From contig NZ_WUUS01000002.1 in NCBI RefSeq assembly GCF_009831625.1, positions 186,001 through 250,000 of the forward strand: a stretch of DNA of 64,000 nt, given 5' to 3'. Positions 6,427-15,484 of the stretch are shown piece by piece; position 1 is the first letter of the stretch; each line of letters starts with the position of its first letter. The notes under the pieces were generated by a model, which did no database searches, was not told the DNA's origin, and saw nothing but the letters and a program-made list of their open reading frames with translations. The DNA is from Halobaculum saliterrae. GTDB lineage: Archaea > Halobacteriota > Halobacteria > Halobacteriales > Haloferacaceae. A program made the translations under genes and the position numbers.

Positions 6427-8186
6427 TGAGCACCGTTGACGAAGTCTACGAGTACGGGCAGGACACCTTCAACGTCCCCGAGCGCGGGGAGATCCGGATA
6501 GAGGGCTGCCCGTCGTCCATCGGGGACCAGCTTCGTCGCGCGTCCTTCACACAAGAGAGTCCCGGCGTCTTCACGAAGAGCCAGGCAGCACTCGACGGTG
6601 AACAGGAGTACGAGGTCGTCACGGTTACCATAGACGGCGACGAGAATGAGGTACTCCACGTCGAAGCGACGGACATCATCGGCGTCGTGAGCCTCACACC
6701 GTCGTCGAAGGTCCAGGTCGATCCGAAGATCGACTGGGAGTACATCTTCGATATGCTGCTGGCCGTCTACGACCAGAATCGGTCCATCGAGTACCACGGG
6801 ATTCCGCTCCAGGACTTCCTCTCCGACGACATCCATCTCGACGATGTCTTCGTAGTGCTGGCGATCAACTACCTCGACGGGTTAGAGACGATTCACCGGC
6901 AGGGGTACATCCGTGACTTGGTCATCCGCCGGCTCGACAGTCTCGACGGGCGTGGAGAGATCGACGTCGAACAGACACTCCTCAACCACGCGCGCGGGAC
7001 GCTGGAACCACATTGGATCCGCAACGAGACCGAGTACGACAACGCTGCGAACTCGCTGCTCCACTTCGCTGGTAAGACGTTGCTTCGGCTCTTCCGGCAG
7101 AACTCCCACGAGAACGATCACCCCGCGTACGACCGCATCTTCTCGGAAGTTCACCGAGAGGTGGAGCGCCTGGAGAGTATGGGTGTCAGTAGCGGGTTAG
7201 ACCGGATGGACGCGTATCGCCGTCTCTCGCTCAGCGACCTTCCGAAGCAACGACGGTACTACCAGAAGGCGTTCGACGTCGCCAAGGCGGTGATGTCGTC
7301 GTCGCTCGGCCAGCAACTCCGCGACGGCCCGCGAGAACTGGTCGTGGACTACGTCCTGAATATGGAGTCGCTGTTCGAGCAGTACTCCCAGGTCGTCATC
7401 GAGCGCGAACTCTCGTACATCAAGTCTTACGACCACCTCGGTGACCTTGACGACGTGACTCCTGTCCGGTCACCGTCCGTGAATCCGTTCGAGGGTGAGG
7501 GACAGATCTACCACGAACCGGACCACGCGCTACAGGAGGGCGACGAGACGCTGGCAGTGTTGGACTCGAAGTACTACGCGGAAGGCCACGACCCGGTGAA
7601 AGAATCGCCGTCCCGGTCACGGCTGTTCAGCTACGCCTATCTCCTCCATTCTGATCGGCTTGCGTTCCTGTGTCCGCTTCTCGAACCGAAGCGTCGCCGA
7701 GTCACCCAAACTGGAGCCGAACTGCAGATCGTCTCACCCGAGCAGGAGTTCACTCTGGACGGATACGGCGACGTCGTCCAGAACTATCTACACGAGGTAC
7801 TCGTCACGAGGTCACCCGAACTCGAAGCCTTTCGCGCTGTTGCCGAGAACCGGCTGTGCCTCGACGGCGTCGAAGAGACGGATCTGAACGACGCGAAGTC
7901 GATGGGTGGTCCGTTCACGTTCAAGGACGCTCGGGACTTCTCGCTCCGCGTCCTCAAGGCTGCCGCCGACGAGCATTCGTGGGAGGTCCGCAATCGGTAC
8001 GACTTAGAGCAAGACGGCGACTGGACGCGAGAACAGATCGAAACGCGCTGTGAACAGCGCTACGAACACACGACGACGTGTGTGCCCGTGTTCTGCCGTG
8101 AGTACGGGCAAGAGTGGATCGACCTGTACTTCCTCCAGAACGGATCCGGTGAGGTAGAAAAAGAAGGGCCTCTAAAGCTACTGTAG
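6426..8186 (+). CDS. mcrC: McrC-like nuclease subunit
   Basis: 586 residues, longer than classical McrC (about 350). The N-terminal half is acidic alpha/beta. The middle has the family wording YVLNMESLFEQYSQVVIERE. The C-terminal half contains a PD-(D/E)XK nuclease core: HEPDHAL (PD at 365-366) and AVLDSKYYAE (D380, K382). It therefore probably cuts DNA when driven by the AAA+ partner encoded immediately upstream. About 190 residues follow the nuclease core and may carry target recognition. The gene ends 15 bases from the convergent gene at 8201. Confidence 0.85.
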   Translation: MSTVDEVYEYGQDTFNVPERGEIRIEGCPSSIGDQLRRASFTQESPGVFTKSQAALDGEQEYEVVTVTIDGDENEVLHVEATDIIGVVSLTPSSKVQVDPKIDWEYIFDMLLAVYDQNRSIEYHGIPLQDFLSDDIHLDDVFVVLAINYLDGLETIHRQGYIRDLVIRRLDSLDGRGEIDVEQTLLNHARGTLEPHWIRNETEYDNAANSLLHFAGKTLLRLFRQNSHENDHPAYDRIFSEVHREVERLESMGVSSGLDRMDAYRRLSLSDLPKQRRYYQKAFDVAKAVMSSSLGQQLRDGPRELVVDYVLNMESLFEQYSQVVIERELSYIKSYDHLGDLDDVTPVRSPSVNPFEGEGQIYHEPDHALQEGDETLAVLDSKYYAEGHDPVKESPSRSRLFSYAYLLHSDRLAFLCPLLEPKRRRVTQTGAELQIVSPEQEFTLDGYGDVVQNYLHEVLVTRSPELEAFRAVAENRLCLDGVEETDLNDAKSMGGPFTFKDARDFSLRVLKAAADEHSWEVRNRYDLEQDGDWTREQIETRCEQRYEHTTTCVPVFCREYGQEWIDLYFLQNGSGEVEKEGPLKLL

Positions 8187-8200
8187 TGACTCAACTCAGC

Positions 8201-9346
8201 TCATCCGAAGTCGCCTAATGAACTCTGGTCTTCGTCGAACTCTTCGATGACCTTCCTCATAGCCTTGATCTCGATCTTCCGGTCAATCGCTTTTGTTCGG
8301 TATTTCTCCTGCAGATTCTTCAGTACTGTTTCGACGGAACGGCCTCGTACCCGGTAACGATAGAACTGCTCACCCGCCGTGAGTTCGGTTTCTTCCTGGT
8401 CGATGGTCGTGACCAGATTATCCGACTCTAGTCGGTCCATCAGGCCATCGTAAATCCGTGTACCAATCTCGTTTGCGTTGTAATGGGGGAGATGCCGCTG
8501 AGATGTTAGGATGTTGTGTAACTCTGTGTCAGTGAATTCTCTCAGCGGATTTTCGTTTCTGATTCGCTTCTTTAGAAGCTGCGAGAGCGCCGCTTCCATA
8601 ATGTGGAAGGTGTGCGAAGACGGGAAGAACGATGGTGTCGCCTGCCTCTCCTTTGTGATTTCGACACCCGAGTTCAGAACATGAGTGAGTTCACTGTCGT
8701 GCGTAGCCTCGGAACGAGTTCGGTTGTCAAAACTGGTGAAGAGATCAATCCGTTCACCCTCCTTGAGGTAGTGCCACCTCCACACGTAGACCTGTTCCCG
8801 AGCGTCACCGTTCTGCTCCTCGTGCTCAATTCGTTGCGCTAATTGTTCGTCAAGGTAACCGGGAACACAAATTGCTGTTTCGAGCTGCTCGATCTCCATC
8901 CCGATGTTCTCTGAAAGTTCATCACGGTATTCCCGGACCGCGTCAGCTGCGTCATAGATTTGGGTTAGAGCGTTCCCCGGTGAGGAGAGGCTGGTCTTAC
9001 ATTCGACAATGAGCGCGAGGTTCCGATCAGGATTACAGAAGATGGCATCAGCATTCGGCTCATTATACTCAGACAGTGGTTCTGCTCCGTGAAACGTCCA
9101 GCCCGTCTGTTGTTGAACAGTACCGTTCGGGAGGAACGCCGAGATTGTAGACGTAAGGAGATTGTCGTGCTTTCGAGCGTTTCGAATCCCTGCCTCAACC
9201 TCCTTTCTCGCGTTCTCAACTACCTCGTCATCACTCTGGAGTTCATCTTCGTACTCTGCCTTTCGTTCCTTGTAAGAGGGAACGCGGTCGATGATAATCG
9301 CGTATTGCTCGCGGACCTCTTCATCGTCCAACTCACCGACCGTCAT
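8201..9346 (-). CDS. probable PD-(D/E)XK nuclease of a defence-island trio
   Basis: 381 residues from an ATG at 9346. A restriction-fold core is visible near residues 100-125: ADAIFCNPDRN followed by LALIVECKTSL, giving the D-x(n)-E-x-K arrangement of PD-(D/E)XK nucleases, with HDNLL near residue 60 as a possible leading acidic residue region. The C-terminal half (TDTELHNILTSQRHLP, YRYRVRGRSVE) reads like winged-helix DNA-binding segments. The upstream gene ends four bases before its start, so the two are co-transcribed. Family not recognised; a DNA-cutting defence effector is the best inference. Confidence 0.7.
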   Translation of the reverse strand: MTVGELDDEEVREQYAIIIDRVPSYKERKAEYEDELQSDDEVVENARKEVEAGIRNARKHDNLLTSTISAFLPNGTVQQQTGWTFHGAEPLSEYNEPNADAIFCNPDRNLALIVECKTSLSSPGNALTQIYDAADAVREYRDELSENIGMEIEQLETAICVPGYLDEQLAQRIEHEEQNGDAREQVYVWRWHYLKEGERIDLFTSFDNRTRSEATHDSELTHVLNSGVEITKERQATPSFFPSSHTFHIMEAALSQLLKKRIRNENPLREFTDTELHNILTSQRHLPHYNANEIGTRIYDGLMDRLESDNLVTTIDQEETELTAGEQFYRYRVRGRSVETVLKNLQEKYRTKAIDRKIEIKAMRKVIEEFDEDQSSLGDFG

Positions 9347-9349
9347 ACG

Positions 9350-10417
9350 CTATGCTGGTGCTAGTTCGGCGCTCTCATCGACGCTGTCTTGGATGAACTC
9401 GTAAAACCGGTAGAAGGTGCCGAGGTCGCTTTCATCCTGTGGGAAGATCCTGATTTGGTCCTCGTTTGCTTTGATTCGGAACGTGCTGTTTTTGACTTGG
9501 TCGATAACCTCGGTGGTGAAATACAGCGAACCCTCTTCGGAGTAAGATCCAACAAGCACGTAGTCCCGATCCTGCATGCTATCCTTCAATCCGTCAAGTT
9601 CGTGATATCGGATCCGATTGTTTAGTGTGATTGCTGCTGGCTCGGAGGTAGGGACTTCGAGCTGGGCAGAAGCTGTAATCATCTCGAAGTCGGTGCGCTC
9701 GTACGCCTGCTTCACCTTGAGCGCTTCTTCGATGCAGGTTTCGATGTGCTTGAAGAGGCGCTTCAGGCTCCCGTTCTTGAGCTTGAACACGCCCTCGTGA
9801 TTGATCCGGAAGCAAAGATCACCGGGGACGTTGAACTCCATAATACGGGGGAGCACCCCGTAGTGTTCTTCCATCTCACGAAGGCTCTCAAGCCCATCTC
9901 TGCCGTAGTAATTGATCGTGCGCCACTCCTCGGGTCGGAATCGTGCACTTGTATCAGTGCGCTCTGTCCGCTTGGCTACGAACTCGGTGATCTCAGTAGC
10001 GGGGTCCTCGGAAACGATCTTCTCCCGGATATCTTGGAGGAGGCTAGGACTGATGTACAGGTAGTGGACACCGGGCTTGTTCTCAAGGAATGGTTCGATA
10101 GTATTCTCTACCTCCTCGGTCTTCCGCATGTCCGTGTAGAATAAAATGACGTTATCCTCAACGTCGTAAGAGAGGTAGAATTCCGCTGGCCGGTCACCGC
10201 CGTAGTCACAGCGAATCTTTTGAATTCCTCCGTAGTTCTCAACGATATCGTAGCCGTTATTCCTGAGAAGGTTGAGGAAATCTTCTCGGGAGTATTCAGT
10301 CAGACCGGCGATTACGTAGAGATCGTTCTCGATGAGGGTGTCGTAATGTTCCGCCAGGTAGTGATTGAAGCTCACCCGGTCGGGGAACTCCTGCGGTTCG
10401 ACTTCGAAGACACCCAT
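9350..10417 (-). CDS. hypothetical protein, partner of the nuclease-like gene
   Basis: 355 residues from an ATG at 10417. The sequence is acidic alpha/beta with several strand-like blocks (AEFYLSYDVEDNVILFYTDM, HYLYISPSLL, ICFRINHEGVF-like) and no catalytic motif that can be named. The gap to the next gene is only a few bases, giving a tight two-gene unit with the probable nuclease. It may be a sensor or specificity subunit, but that rests on position alone. Confidence 0.65.
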   Translation of the reverse strand: MGVFEVEPQEFPDRVSFNHYLAEHYDTLIENDLYVIAGLTEYSREDFLNLLRNNGYDIVENYGGIQKIRCDYGGDRPAEFYLSYDVEDNVILFYTDMRKTEEVENTIEPFLENKPGVHYLYISPSLLQDIREKIVSEDPATEITEFVAKRTERTDTSARFRPEEWRTINYYGRDGLESLREMEEHYGVLPRIMEFNVPGDLCFRINHEGVFKLKNGSLKRLFKHIETCIEEALKVKQAYERTDFEMITASAQLEVPTSEPAAITLNNRIRYHELDGLKDSMQDRDYVLVGSYSEEGSLYFTTEVIDQVKNSTFRIKANEDQIRIFPQDESDLGTFYRFYEFIQDSVDESAELAPA

Positions 10418-10491
10418 TTGTTTCGTCTCTTATCTGGAGCGTCTAATCAGTACCGGTAAAATAACAGTTGTGTCTCAAATCTGATTACCGA

Positions 10492-10875
10492 CTAGAACGG
10501 TGCGACGAGCCAGTCACCCTCTTCTTTCCGTTCGAGTTGTGGACCGAAGACCTGCTGTAGGGAGTGCAGCGCATCGTTATAGCGGAGGTCGTAGGTCTTC
10601 CCGCTTCGGTGGAACGTCCCTTCGACGACAAACTGGACGGTCGGGCTTTGATATTCCAAGTCGTTCGCTCGTCGATCCATTGCACGAGCGAGCTCTTCTG
10701 CCACGTCGCCGTCCTCGAACGCGTCACCCAGTCCGACGACGCTGACCTTGTCTGGTACGTCGTCATCTTCTAGGCGCTTGACGAACTCCTCGACCGGCAT
10801 CTGGTGGTCGAACACGTCATACTCGCCTTCGACAATGATGTTGTATCGTCCGGGTATCTGGCCTGGTCCTGCCAT
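10492..10875 (-). CDS. hypothetical protein, head of the leftward trio
   Basis: 127 residues beginning MAGPGQIPGRYNIIVEGEYD. It has a beta-alpha-beta look: N-terminal strand, helix VEEFVKRLEDD, strand KVSVVGLGD, a long helix and a C-terminal strand pair (VQFVVEGTFH). The 74-base gap to the next gene is compatible with one transcript. No family was recognised. Confidence 0.65.
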   Translation of the reverse strand: MAGPGQIPGRYNIIVEGEYDVFDHQMPVEEFVKRLEDDDVPDKVSVVGLGDAFEDGDVAEELARAMDRRANDLEYQSPTVQFVVEGTFHRSGKTYDLRYNDALHSLQQVFGPQLERKEEGDWLVAPF

Positions 10876-10975
10876 TCGTTAAAATACGTTTCTCGTCGGC
10901 TCATTAAGTAACTGTGCTGTCAGACGCACGAACTGGGGGAGAAAGTATTCAACGCGAACTGACGTTTGTCATCGT

Positions 10976-11173
10976 ATGTTGGCAGAGCCCGAGGAACTGA
11001 TCGCACTCCCGTTCATCATCGTGGTCGGCATTGCACTCGTCGCTGCTGTCTGGATTGGCGGTAACGGCGGCGATGTCAGCTGGATCTCTAACGTGGTTCA
11101 GGCTCTCGCCCTACCCGCAATCGTCGTCGGTCTGCTTCTCGCGGCCGGTGCTGCGCTCATAAACGCACTCTGA
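10976..11173 (+). CDS. small membrane protein with two transmembrane helices
   Basis: 65 residues. Two hydrophobic segments, about residues 9-28 (IALPFIIVVGIALVAAVWIG) and 40-62 (VVQALALPAIVVGLLLAAGA), are separated by a short polar Gly/Asn/Asp loop. This is the pattern of a helical hairpin in the membrane. It is divergent from the hypothetical trio, with about 100 bases between. Two-helix membrane proteins in defence islands are often pore-forming effectors, but there is no direct evidence for that here. Confidence 0.65.
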   Translation: MLAEPEELIALPFIIVVGIALVAAVWIGGNGGDVSWISNVVQALALPAIVVGLLLAAGAALINAL

Positions 11174-11263
11174 CTTTCCGTAGGCACACCTGTCGGTTCA
11201 CGGGAAGGCATTGGTGAAAACGAAATTTATCGAACGTGACATCGGCGGTACCGTCTGTCTGAA

Positions 11264-11362
11264 TCACTCGTGAGCGAGTTCATCGTAGATCTTCTCGTAG
11301 TCTTCGAAGTCCGGCCTCCCGAGGAATCGGATGAGATACCACCGGGCCTCCTCGGCGGACAT
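11264..11362 (-). CDS. 32-residue microprotein, homologous to the one at 31699
   Basis: Reads MSAEEARWYLIRFLGRPDFE then DYEKIYDELAHE. The gene at 31699-31836, 20 kb away and on the other strand, encodes MSAEEARQYLMRFLGHQDLD then EHEEIYDELATE. The two agree at most positions, with mainly conservative changes elsewhere. Two related copies in different settings, both acidic and helix-forming, argue that this is a real gene. It sits alone in a 250-base gap before a PIN-type toxin-antitoxin pair. Function unknown. Confidence 0.55.
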   Translation of the reverse strand: MSAEEARWYLIRFLGRPDFEDYEKIYDELAHE

Positions 11363-11421
11363 TTCGGGAGGAGACGATCCTCGGCAGTTCGTTGAGGTCC
11401 TTAGTCAATAACTGAGGGTCG

Positions 11422-11994
11422 CTACTCGGGTATCTGTTTTACTGTTACAGTATCAATGCCGACTGAATCAGGATCAACACCGATGAAGTTGGTTTCGTTG
11501 GTTAAGATGCGTGCGGTGATGGTATCGACACCAACTTCGTTGAGAAGCCGCTTCAGTCGGAACTCCTCAGGATCGTTCGGGATCGCTTCCTGCGAGTGGT
11601 TCGGTGGGTCATATGCTTCAATAAATTCTGTTAGGCGGTACGCTGTGGCGAGGATCGGCGCGTCTTTCGGTTCCATATCACAGACAGCTGCGAGCGTCCT
11701 CGTCGTCGCGTGGTTCCGAATTGCGTGTACATCTACTCGGAACCGATTCGGATGAGGAACAACCGCAGCAGGAGTCTCGCTCAACGTGGTCAGATGTTCC
11801 CAAGCGATGTCAGCGCCCTCCTCCCCTCGGTTTCGTTCCATCACCTGATAGAATTCGGTTGCGACGTACCGAGGGAGAAACACGATACGTTCACCCTGCA
11901 GAATTTCTTCGTGAATTTCAACGGCCCACGGCTCGGCCTCGTTGGCCATATAGACCAGTAGTTGTGTATCCAGAACGTCCAGCGTAGCCTCCAT
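11422..11994 (-). CDS. PIN-domain-like toxin
   Basis: 190 residues from an ATG at 11994. The start VLDTQLLVYMANE matches the first PIN strand with its metal-binding Asp. The glutamate of ATEFYQVMER fits the second acidic position. DAPILATAYRL and ILTNETNFIG fit the third and fourth. PIN toxins of the VapC type are Mg-dependent RNases that cut tRNA or rRNA. The gene follows the likely antitoxin gene by 11 bases. The insertion of about 30 residues before the last motif makes it longer than typical VapC. Confidence 0.72.
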   Translation of the reverse strand: MEATLDVLDTQLLVYMANEAEPWAVEIHEEILQGERIVFLPRYVATEFYQVMERNRGEEGADIAWEHLTTLSETPAAVVPHPNRFRVDVHAIRNHATTRTLAAVCDMEPKDAPILATAYRLTEFIEAYDPPNHSQEAIPNDPEEFRLKRLLNEVGVDTITARILTNETNFIGVDPDSVGIDTVTVKQIPE

Positions 11995-12005
11995 CGAAAA
12001 GCGAG

Positions 12006-12284
12006 CTATCGGGGTGTGGCGGATTCGTACCGCTCGTCATCGTCCGACGAAACGTCACCGAAGTCTCGACCAGTTACGACTGGATTCGGAAAATCGACTT
12101 CCCTATCGGGAAATCGAATGAACTTCTTCGGATCCAGATTTGCCTGAGCATAGTAGACCTCGAACGCTCGCGCCCAATCTATGTCGAGAGCTGCACCGCG
12201 GCTGCGTGCCCGACGTGCACGCTCCGCTGTCTCATCGGATGCGGACAGATCGCGTTCGAATCGGTCGGCTAGTTCCTTACTCAT
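12006..12284 (-). CDS. antitoxin-like partner of the PIN protein
   Basis: 92 residues from the ATG at 12284; a TTG two codons upstream is a less likely start. It reads MSKELADRFERDLSASDETA and is rich in Arg/Ala helices, followed by an acidic, disordered tail. This layout, helical DNA-binding-like start and flexible tail, suits an antitoxin that plugs a PIN active site, and it is encoded directly upstream of the PIN gene. No named antitoxin family is recognised. Confidence 0.6.
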   Translation of the reverse strand: MSKELADRFERDLSASDETAERARRARSRGAALDIDWARAFEVYYAQANLDPKKFIRFPDREVDFPNPVVTGRDFGDVSSDDDERYESATPR

Positions 12285-12373
12285 GCTCAAGCCCTCTACA
12301 GTACCGTGTACTTAGTCCCGGCTCAAAAACCTTCGGTCGTGCCCGAACCGGAGATACTGAGCTACAACCGTCG

Positions 12374-15055
12374 TCAGTAGCTCGTGATGTCTCGGTCCCC
12401 GAGCACCCGCGTGTACGTGTCGTCGCCGGTCACATCGGCGAGCCGTCCCGCGAGTTCGCGCAGGTCGTCATCGACGTCCCACTTTTCGACGTAGTTCTGG
12501 ACGGCCTGTCCCTTCTCGTAGCGGTAGCGGAGGAACTGAAGCTTGTCGAGATTCGAGAGGTGGTCGCCGCCGTCGCCGTTGACGCGCTCCTGGATGTACG
12601 CCTGTCGCTTCTCGTTGTCCCAGGTGCCGAGTTCGAAGCCGTCGTCCTGATTGTACAGGCGCATCTCCTTGAGTTCCTCTGGCGTGGCGTTCGTCCCGCG
12701 GCAGAGCTTGTTGACGTCGTCGTAGGAGACGTTCGCGGTGTCGAGCAGGTCGATGAAGACGTCCTCGACGCCGATGTCGCTGGCCTCCTGAATGATGCCG
12801 TAGATTTCCTGGACGACCTCCTTCGCGCTCATGATGTCGCCATCGCGCTGCACCTTCTCATGGTGTTTGGAGTACTCGCGGAAACACGCGCCCATCTCCA
12901 TCACGCCGATATCGCCCCGTGAGAGGTCACGTGTCTCTTCGAGTTGTTGACGTGTCCGCCGGGCTGTGCGGTAGATGTCACGCCTGAGGGAGTTCCAAGA
13001 TACCGGTTCTGTTTCATTAATTGGACGCGCCACAACTACAATATCGAATGAAACAGCCTCACCTTTTATGAACTTTTGAATGTCTGCACTAATCGGGTAC
13101 GTTGCAGTAACTATGAAACCAGAGTTACAGACAGAAGTAAGTAGTTCTCCCCAAGAATCGGAATCACTGTGGTGGTATGTGAATGTCAATACCCCATCTT
13201 CTTTCAAACTGTCTCTGAGAACACTAAATGCCTGCCCCAGTTCGGTCTCGAACTCTTCTGCCCCTTTGTTTAGAGCAGGATTAGCAACAATACTCTCTTG
13301 TCGTGGCGTCATCTCTGGCTCAAATTCTTTGTACTCGTCCTTTAGAAGGACTCTTTGCCACACATAAAAGAAATTTGACAGTTCCGAGTAAATAACATTA
13401 TCGTAATACGGTGGATCTGTGATTATCGCATCATAGTCTGAATCTGTAGACATTTCCCTCATATCTCCACATGTAACCTTGCAATTATTACCAAGAGGCT
13501 GACTGAACGGTTCAGTCTCGTGAGTTTCACCGTTTTCAATATACCTTTCAGTGGGAGCATTCGAATATTCAACTCCAGACACTACCATATCCCACATCGC
13601 TGAAAAGCTACCAGCACCATATTCTGATCCCCATACATTTATTTCAACTGGAAGAACCGGTGGTTCAAAAGAGTTTGATTTAAACAGATTTGTTGCTTTG
13701 TTATACGATGCTTGGTATCCACTCATCATATTGTTATAGTTCAAAGATTCTGTCAGGGCGAGCAGGAGAAATTCAGATGTATTTTGATTTTCAATTTCAT
13801 CTATAGATTTCATTATTTTTGCTAGCGACAATAACTGGCGAGAATTAAACATATCTGTCCAGTTATTGAAATTATGTTGGAAGACGTTATTGCCGGTCAC
13901 AGACGAAGACTGGCTTCCATCAACAGTTGCAGTAATAGCCCCCTCAGGGATAGATTCTTTGGGGACATATTCTTTTAGCACTTCAGATCTTTTCCATTCC
14001 TGATTTGCTTCTTGTACCAACTTCAAATCGAAATCATCTACACTCTTATAATTTTTATAATCGCGTCTATCTAGCCCCTCTTCATCACAGGTACTACAAT
14101 AATATTCGATAGCACACAGCTGTTGATTATACCCTCCTTGTTCTTGAATTGCGTCTGTAACCCGATACTTTTGACCACAGTCAGGACAGCTATAATTACC
14201 TCTATTATAATTTCCTTCTTGCGGCACAAAACTAGCCGCACAGTCGTTACATGAGGTCTGGCTTCTCCAGTCCTCCGTATGTACTATTGAATGACAGTCT
14301 GGACAGAGTACTTGATAACCGTCTTGCCCATATCTTGATTTCCCCAACCGGTAATCTTTAAAAAGTGATACAGTATTTTGACAAGAAACACAATCTAATT
14401 GACGGACCCAAAAGAAATACATAACATCTGCTTTATGATCCCCATTCGGACATTCGGTTTTATAGTAACCTTGTATATCGTCAGCGACTTCGTCTTTCAC
14501 TCTATCAAAAGCTTCGTTTAGATCTTCAACATTTGTTGTCCCTGCATCAATTTCTTTGCTTGTTATATACCATGCGACTGGGTTCAAATCATTACCGTGG
14601 CATTCAACACCAAAACGAGAAGCTTCGATGAGTGATGTGCCGCCACCCATAAATGGGTCCAGAATCTTCTTGTCCTCAACGCGAACGTCTTTTGAGTAGA
14701 GTTCCCACAGACTCTCTGGATCCGACATATTGACTCCGTCAATGACCGATGCGATATCGACGGTTTCGTTCTCGGCTTTGTCGCCGTAATCTGCTAGTGT
14801 CCCACTCTCATGACCGGGTTCAAACACCGAGACCTTTTCCGGATCGTCAAGCAGGCTGTAAAGAGAGATGGCACGGAAGACGCAACCGAGTCTTCGTGCC
14901 CACCACTTGTGCATCGTGTAGTTCGGTCGGTAGTACATTTTTGCCCGACCTTCTTTCTCAGCGAGTTCGTTGACACGCTCAATGGGGAATCCACGCTCAA
15001 TAGGGAGTTCCGTCCGCTCCTGCTGGCCCTGTGAAGATCCAGATTGCTCAGACAT
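12374..15055 (-). CDS. DUF1156-type adenine-specific DNA methylase with zinc knuckles
   Basis: 893 residues. The N-terminus (LPIERGFPIERVNELAEKEG then MHKWWARR) is the DUF1156 signature. SAM-binding motif I is DPFMGGGT (133-140) with GNDLNPVAW behind it. The catalytic motif is TDPPY (546-550), as in N6-adenine or N4-cytosine methylases. Between them are five CxxC knuckles (CVSC 222, CPDC 251, CNDC 269, CPDC 290, CSTC 320), which probably form zinc ribbons for target binding. In other genomes DUF1156 methylases sit beside DUF499 ATPases and helicases in defence islands, as here. The central 1.7 kb is far more AT-rich than both ends of the gene, a sign of mosaic origin. Confidence 0.88.
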   Translation of the reverse strand: MSEQSGSSQGQQERTELPIERGFPIERVNELAEKEGRAKMYYRPNYTMHKWWARRLGCVFRAISLYSLLDDPEKVSVFEPGHESGTLADYGDKAENETVDIASVIDGVNMSDPESLWELYSKDVRVEDKKILDPFMGGGTSLIEASRFGVECHGNDLNPVAWYITSKEIDAGTTNVEDLNEAFDRVKDEVADDIQGYYKTECPNGDHKADVMYFFWVRQLDCVSCQNTVSLFKDYRLGKSRYGQDGYQVLCPDCHSIVHTEDWRSQTSCNDCAASFVPQEGNYNRGNYSCPDCGQKYRVTDAIQEQGGYNQQLCAIEYYCSTCDEEGLDRRDYKNYKSVDDFDLKLVQEANQEWKRSEVLKEYVPKESIPEGAITATVDGSQSSSVTGNNVFQHNFNNWTDMFNSRQLLSLAKIMKSIDEIENQNTSEFLLLALTESLNYNNMMSGYQASYNKATNLFKSNSFEPPVLPVEINVWGSEYGAGSFSAMWDMVVSGVEYSNAPTERYIENGETHETEPFSQPLGNNCKVTCGDMREMSTDSDYDAIITDPPYYDNVIYSELSNFFYVWQRVLLKDEYKEFEPEMTPRQESIVANPALNKGAEEFETELGQAFSVLRDSLKEDGVLTFTYHHSDSDSWGELLTSVCNSGFIVTATYPISADIQKFIKGEAVSFDIVVVARPINETEPVSWNSLRRDIYRTARRTRQQLEETRDLSRGDIGVMEMGACFREYSKHHEKVQRDGDIMSAKEVVQEIYGIIQEASDIGVEDVFIDLLDTANVSYDDVNKLCRGTNATPEELKEMRLYNQDDGFELGTWDNEKRQAYIQERVNGDGGDHLSNLDKLQFLRYRYEKGQAVQNYVEKWDVDDDLRELAGRLADVTGDDTYTRVLGDRDITSY

Positions 15056-15175
15056 TATTCAGTATGTAGAAGCGATAACCCAGCAGCCTCATAAGTGTAC
15101 GTTCTTCGCAGTAACGTCTCAGTGAGCGATCTTCATGGGGTGTCTCGAAAGGGGAACGAACGTCGAGGAAGTCGC

Positions 15176-15454
15176 CTACTCCTCTTCAGAGACGAGCGTT
15201 TCGAGGTCAGTCACGTTCTGGATGGCGGTGGACGCCAAGTCATCGTGACCTGTCTCGATGGCGTAGCCGGCTGCTTCAGTCATCGCTTGGACCACTCGTT
15301 CCACGAACAGCGAGTCATCCGTGACGTACTCTCCAGCCACCTGTAGTGCTCGCCGGCTCTTTGTCAACGGTACTTCGGTCACTTCCTCAATCTCACTGAT
15401 AATCTCTAGCGATTCGTCGATCTTCTTCGCTCGGTCGATTGCCATTGTTTGCAT
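15176..15454 (-). CDS. small helical protein upstream of the methylase
   Basis: 92 residues from the ATG at 15454 (MQTMAIDRAKKIDESLEIIS); a second ATG at 15445 is equally possible. The protein is a run of amphipathic helices with regular acidic residues and no cysteine or catalytic motif. A TATA-like TTTAAAAG at about 15487-15494 on the leftward strand suits either start. It precedes the methylase by 120 bases and could be transcribed with it. Function unknown. Confidence 0.65.
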   Translation of the reverse strand: MQTMAIDRAKKIDESLEIISEIEEVTEVPLTKSRRALQVAGEYVTDDSLFVERVVQAMTEAAGYAIETGHDDLASTAIQNVTDLETLVSEEE

Positions 15455-15484
15455 GGGTTGAACCCGAACAACTACAACCGCCAC

